Source: Paragordius varius (Eukaryota; Nematomorpha). Taken from it: a DNA stretch of 64,000 bases. The stretch covers positions 6,076,001-6,140,000 of the forward strand of contig OZ176050.1 in assembly GCA_964247055.1 (NCBI GenBank). Reading direction: 5' to 3'. Below the pieces are notes generated by a model that was not told the origin of the DNA, made no database searches, and saw nothing but the letters and a program-made list of their open reading frames with translations. This document shows, piece by piece, positions 63,120 to 64,000 of the stretch; position 1 is the first letter of the stretch; the number at the start of each line of letters is the position of its first letter. The position numbers and the translations under genes were made by a program.

Positions 63120-64000
63120 AAGATTTTTTATGTTAATTATTCCTAAATTTAATAATACATATTTTTCAACATGCTAAATACCTGTATTAATTAATATTGG
63201 TATTATAATTTTATTTAGTTGTTATTACTAATAAAAAAAACAGGTAAATATATATTTGTGAAAATTTAAGTAGATTTTAGATTTTTGTCTTTTATGTTTT
63301 GCCTTGTTAATTATTAATAATTTTTAAGTATTTCAGACATTTTAATCAGGTAAAATTGCGGTTTTTAACAAATTTAGTAACAATTTAGTTTTTTTTTAGT
63401 TTTTTATGTTTTGCATTGTTAATTGTATTAACTACTACATATTTTGGACATTTTAATAATTACAGGTAAAAATTGCGGTTACAAATTTAGAAAAAATTTT
63501 GTTTTTTTTGTTTTTTTAGGTTTTGCATTGAATTGTATTAACTACTACATATTTTGGACATTTTAATAATAACAGGTAAAAATTGCGGTTTTTAACAAAT
63601 TCAGCAAAAATTTATTTTTTGTTTTTTTAGATTTTGCATTGTTAATTGTATTAACTACTACATATTTTGGACATTTTAATAATTACAGGTAAAAAGTGCG
63701 GTTAACAAATTCAGTAAAAATTTAATTTTTTTTTTGTTTTTTTAGGTTTTGCATTGTTAATTGTATTAACTACTACATATTTTGGACATTTTAATAATAA
63801 CAGGTAAAAATTGCGGTTTTTAACAAATTCAGTAAAAATTTAGTTTTTTTTGTTTTTTTAGGTTTTGCATTGTCAATTGTAATTAACTACTACATATTTT
63901 GGACATTTTAATTAATAAAGGTAAAAAATGAGGTTGTTTTTTATATTTAGTAAAAATTTAATATTTTCTTGTTTTTTTATTTAATATTGTTAATTGTAAT
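63120..64000. repeat. About 115-bp tandem repeat array, open at the window edge
   Basis: The motif TTGCATTG (or TTGCCTTG) recurs at 63299, 63411, 63523, 63634, 63749 and 63865, giving periods of 111-116 bp. A further unit starts near 63985. Each unit contains TTAACTACTACATATTTTGG, ACATTTTAATAAT, CAGGTAAAAATTGCGG and a T-rich tract ending TTTTTTAGG. The units at the left (63120-63290) are more diverged, as usual at array edges. Confidence 0.9.

Noticed and set aside
63120-64000. CRISPR-like array
   Set aside because: Whole units of about 115 bp are repeated without unique spacers, and the context is a eukaryotic intron. It is a minisatellite.

Overview
This is AT-rich (about three-quarters A+T by eye) nuclear DNA from an animal. 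The genes are split by GT-AG introns, and the recognisable products are animal proteins: NDUFA10, a DENND4 Rab exchange factor, a PCTAIRE-type CDK, a GPANK1-like G-patch protein and the cytosolic purine nucleotidase NT5C2. Long Asn/Ser runs in the coding regions follow the base bias. I cannot name the species. A small-bodied or parasitic invertebrate (flatworm, mesozoan or similar) would fit the AT content and the presence of 23-24 nt introns, but this is inference.

Layout from left to right. (1) 1-1847: two pieces of unidentified plus-strand coding sequence, an EF-hand-like exon cut by the window edge and an Asn-rich ORF. (2) 2230-7192, minus: complete NDUFA10 in 7 exons, with hAT-like transposon debris in one intron. 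(3) 7276-23123, plus: complete DENND4 (Crag) in 43 phase-consistent exons, head-to-head with NDUFA10 across 83 bp and carrying three copies of one small inverted-repeat element in its introns. (4) 23124-32263: gene-poor repeat land with a relatively GC-rich direct-repeat pair, a foldback element, a hAT MITE with a perfect 8-bp target duplication, and two inverted copies of a TIR element. (5) 32264-40416, plus: a PCTAIRE kinase (CDK16/17/18). (6) 36203-56849: a direct tandem segmental duplication of about 10-11 kb. It runs from a PCTAIRE intron to the last intron of the convergent NT5C2 gene. Each unit holds the PCTAIRE 3' kinase exons, a small hAT-like MITE, a GPANK1-like gene and the NT5C2 terminal exon. 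(7) 56402-62615, minus: the 3' part of NT5C2, continuing beyond the window. (8) about 63120-64000: an array of about 115-bp tandem repeats running off the right edge.

I assembled the four main gene models by hand from homology, splice sites and phase. Within each the exon phases agree from end to end. DENND4 sums to 6201 coding nt and NDUFA10 to 1368 nt, both multiples of three. The exceptions are the terminal PCTAIRE exon and one DENND4 donor, which each have alternatives.

The points most worth attention are three ultra-short introns (24, 23 and 23 nt) inside genes whose other introns are 62 nt or longer; the tandem duplication, in which the second set of kinase exons lacks its 5' end yet differs almost only by silent changes; a kinase domain whose usual GTP-x-x-WPG stretch is replaced by a long low-complexity insert; and a 40-bp-arm hairpin present in only one duplicate.
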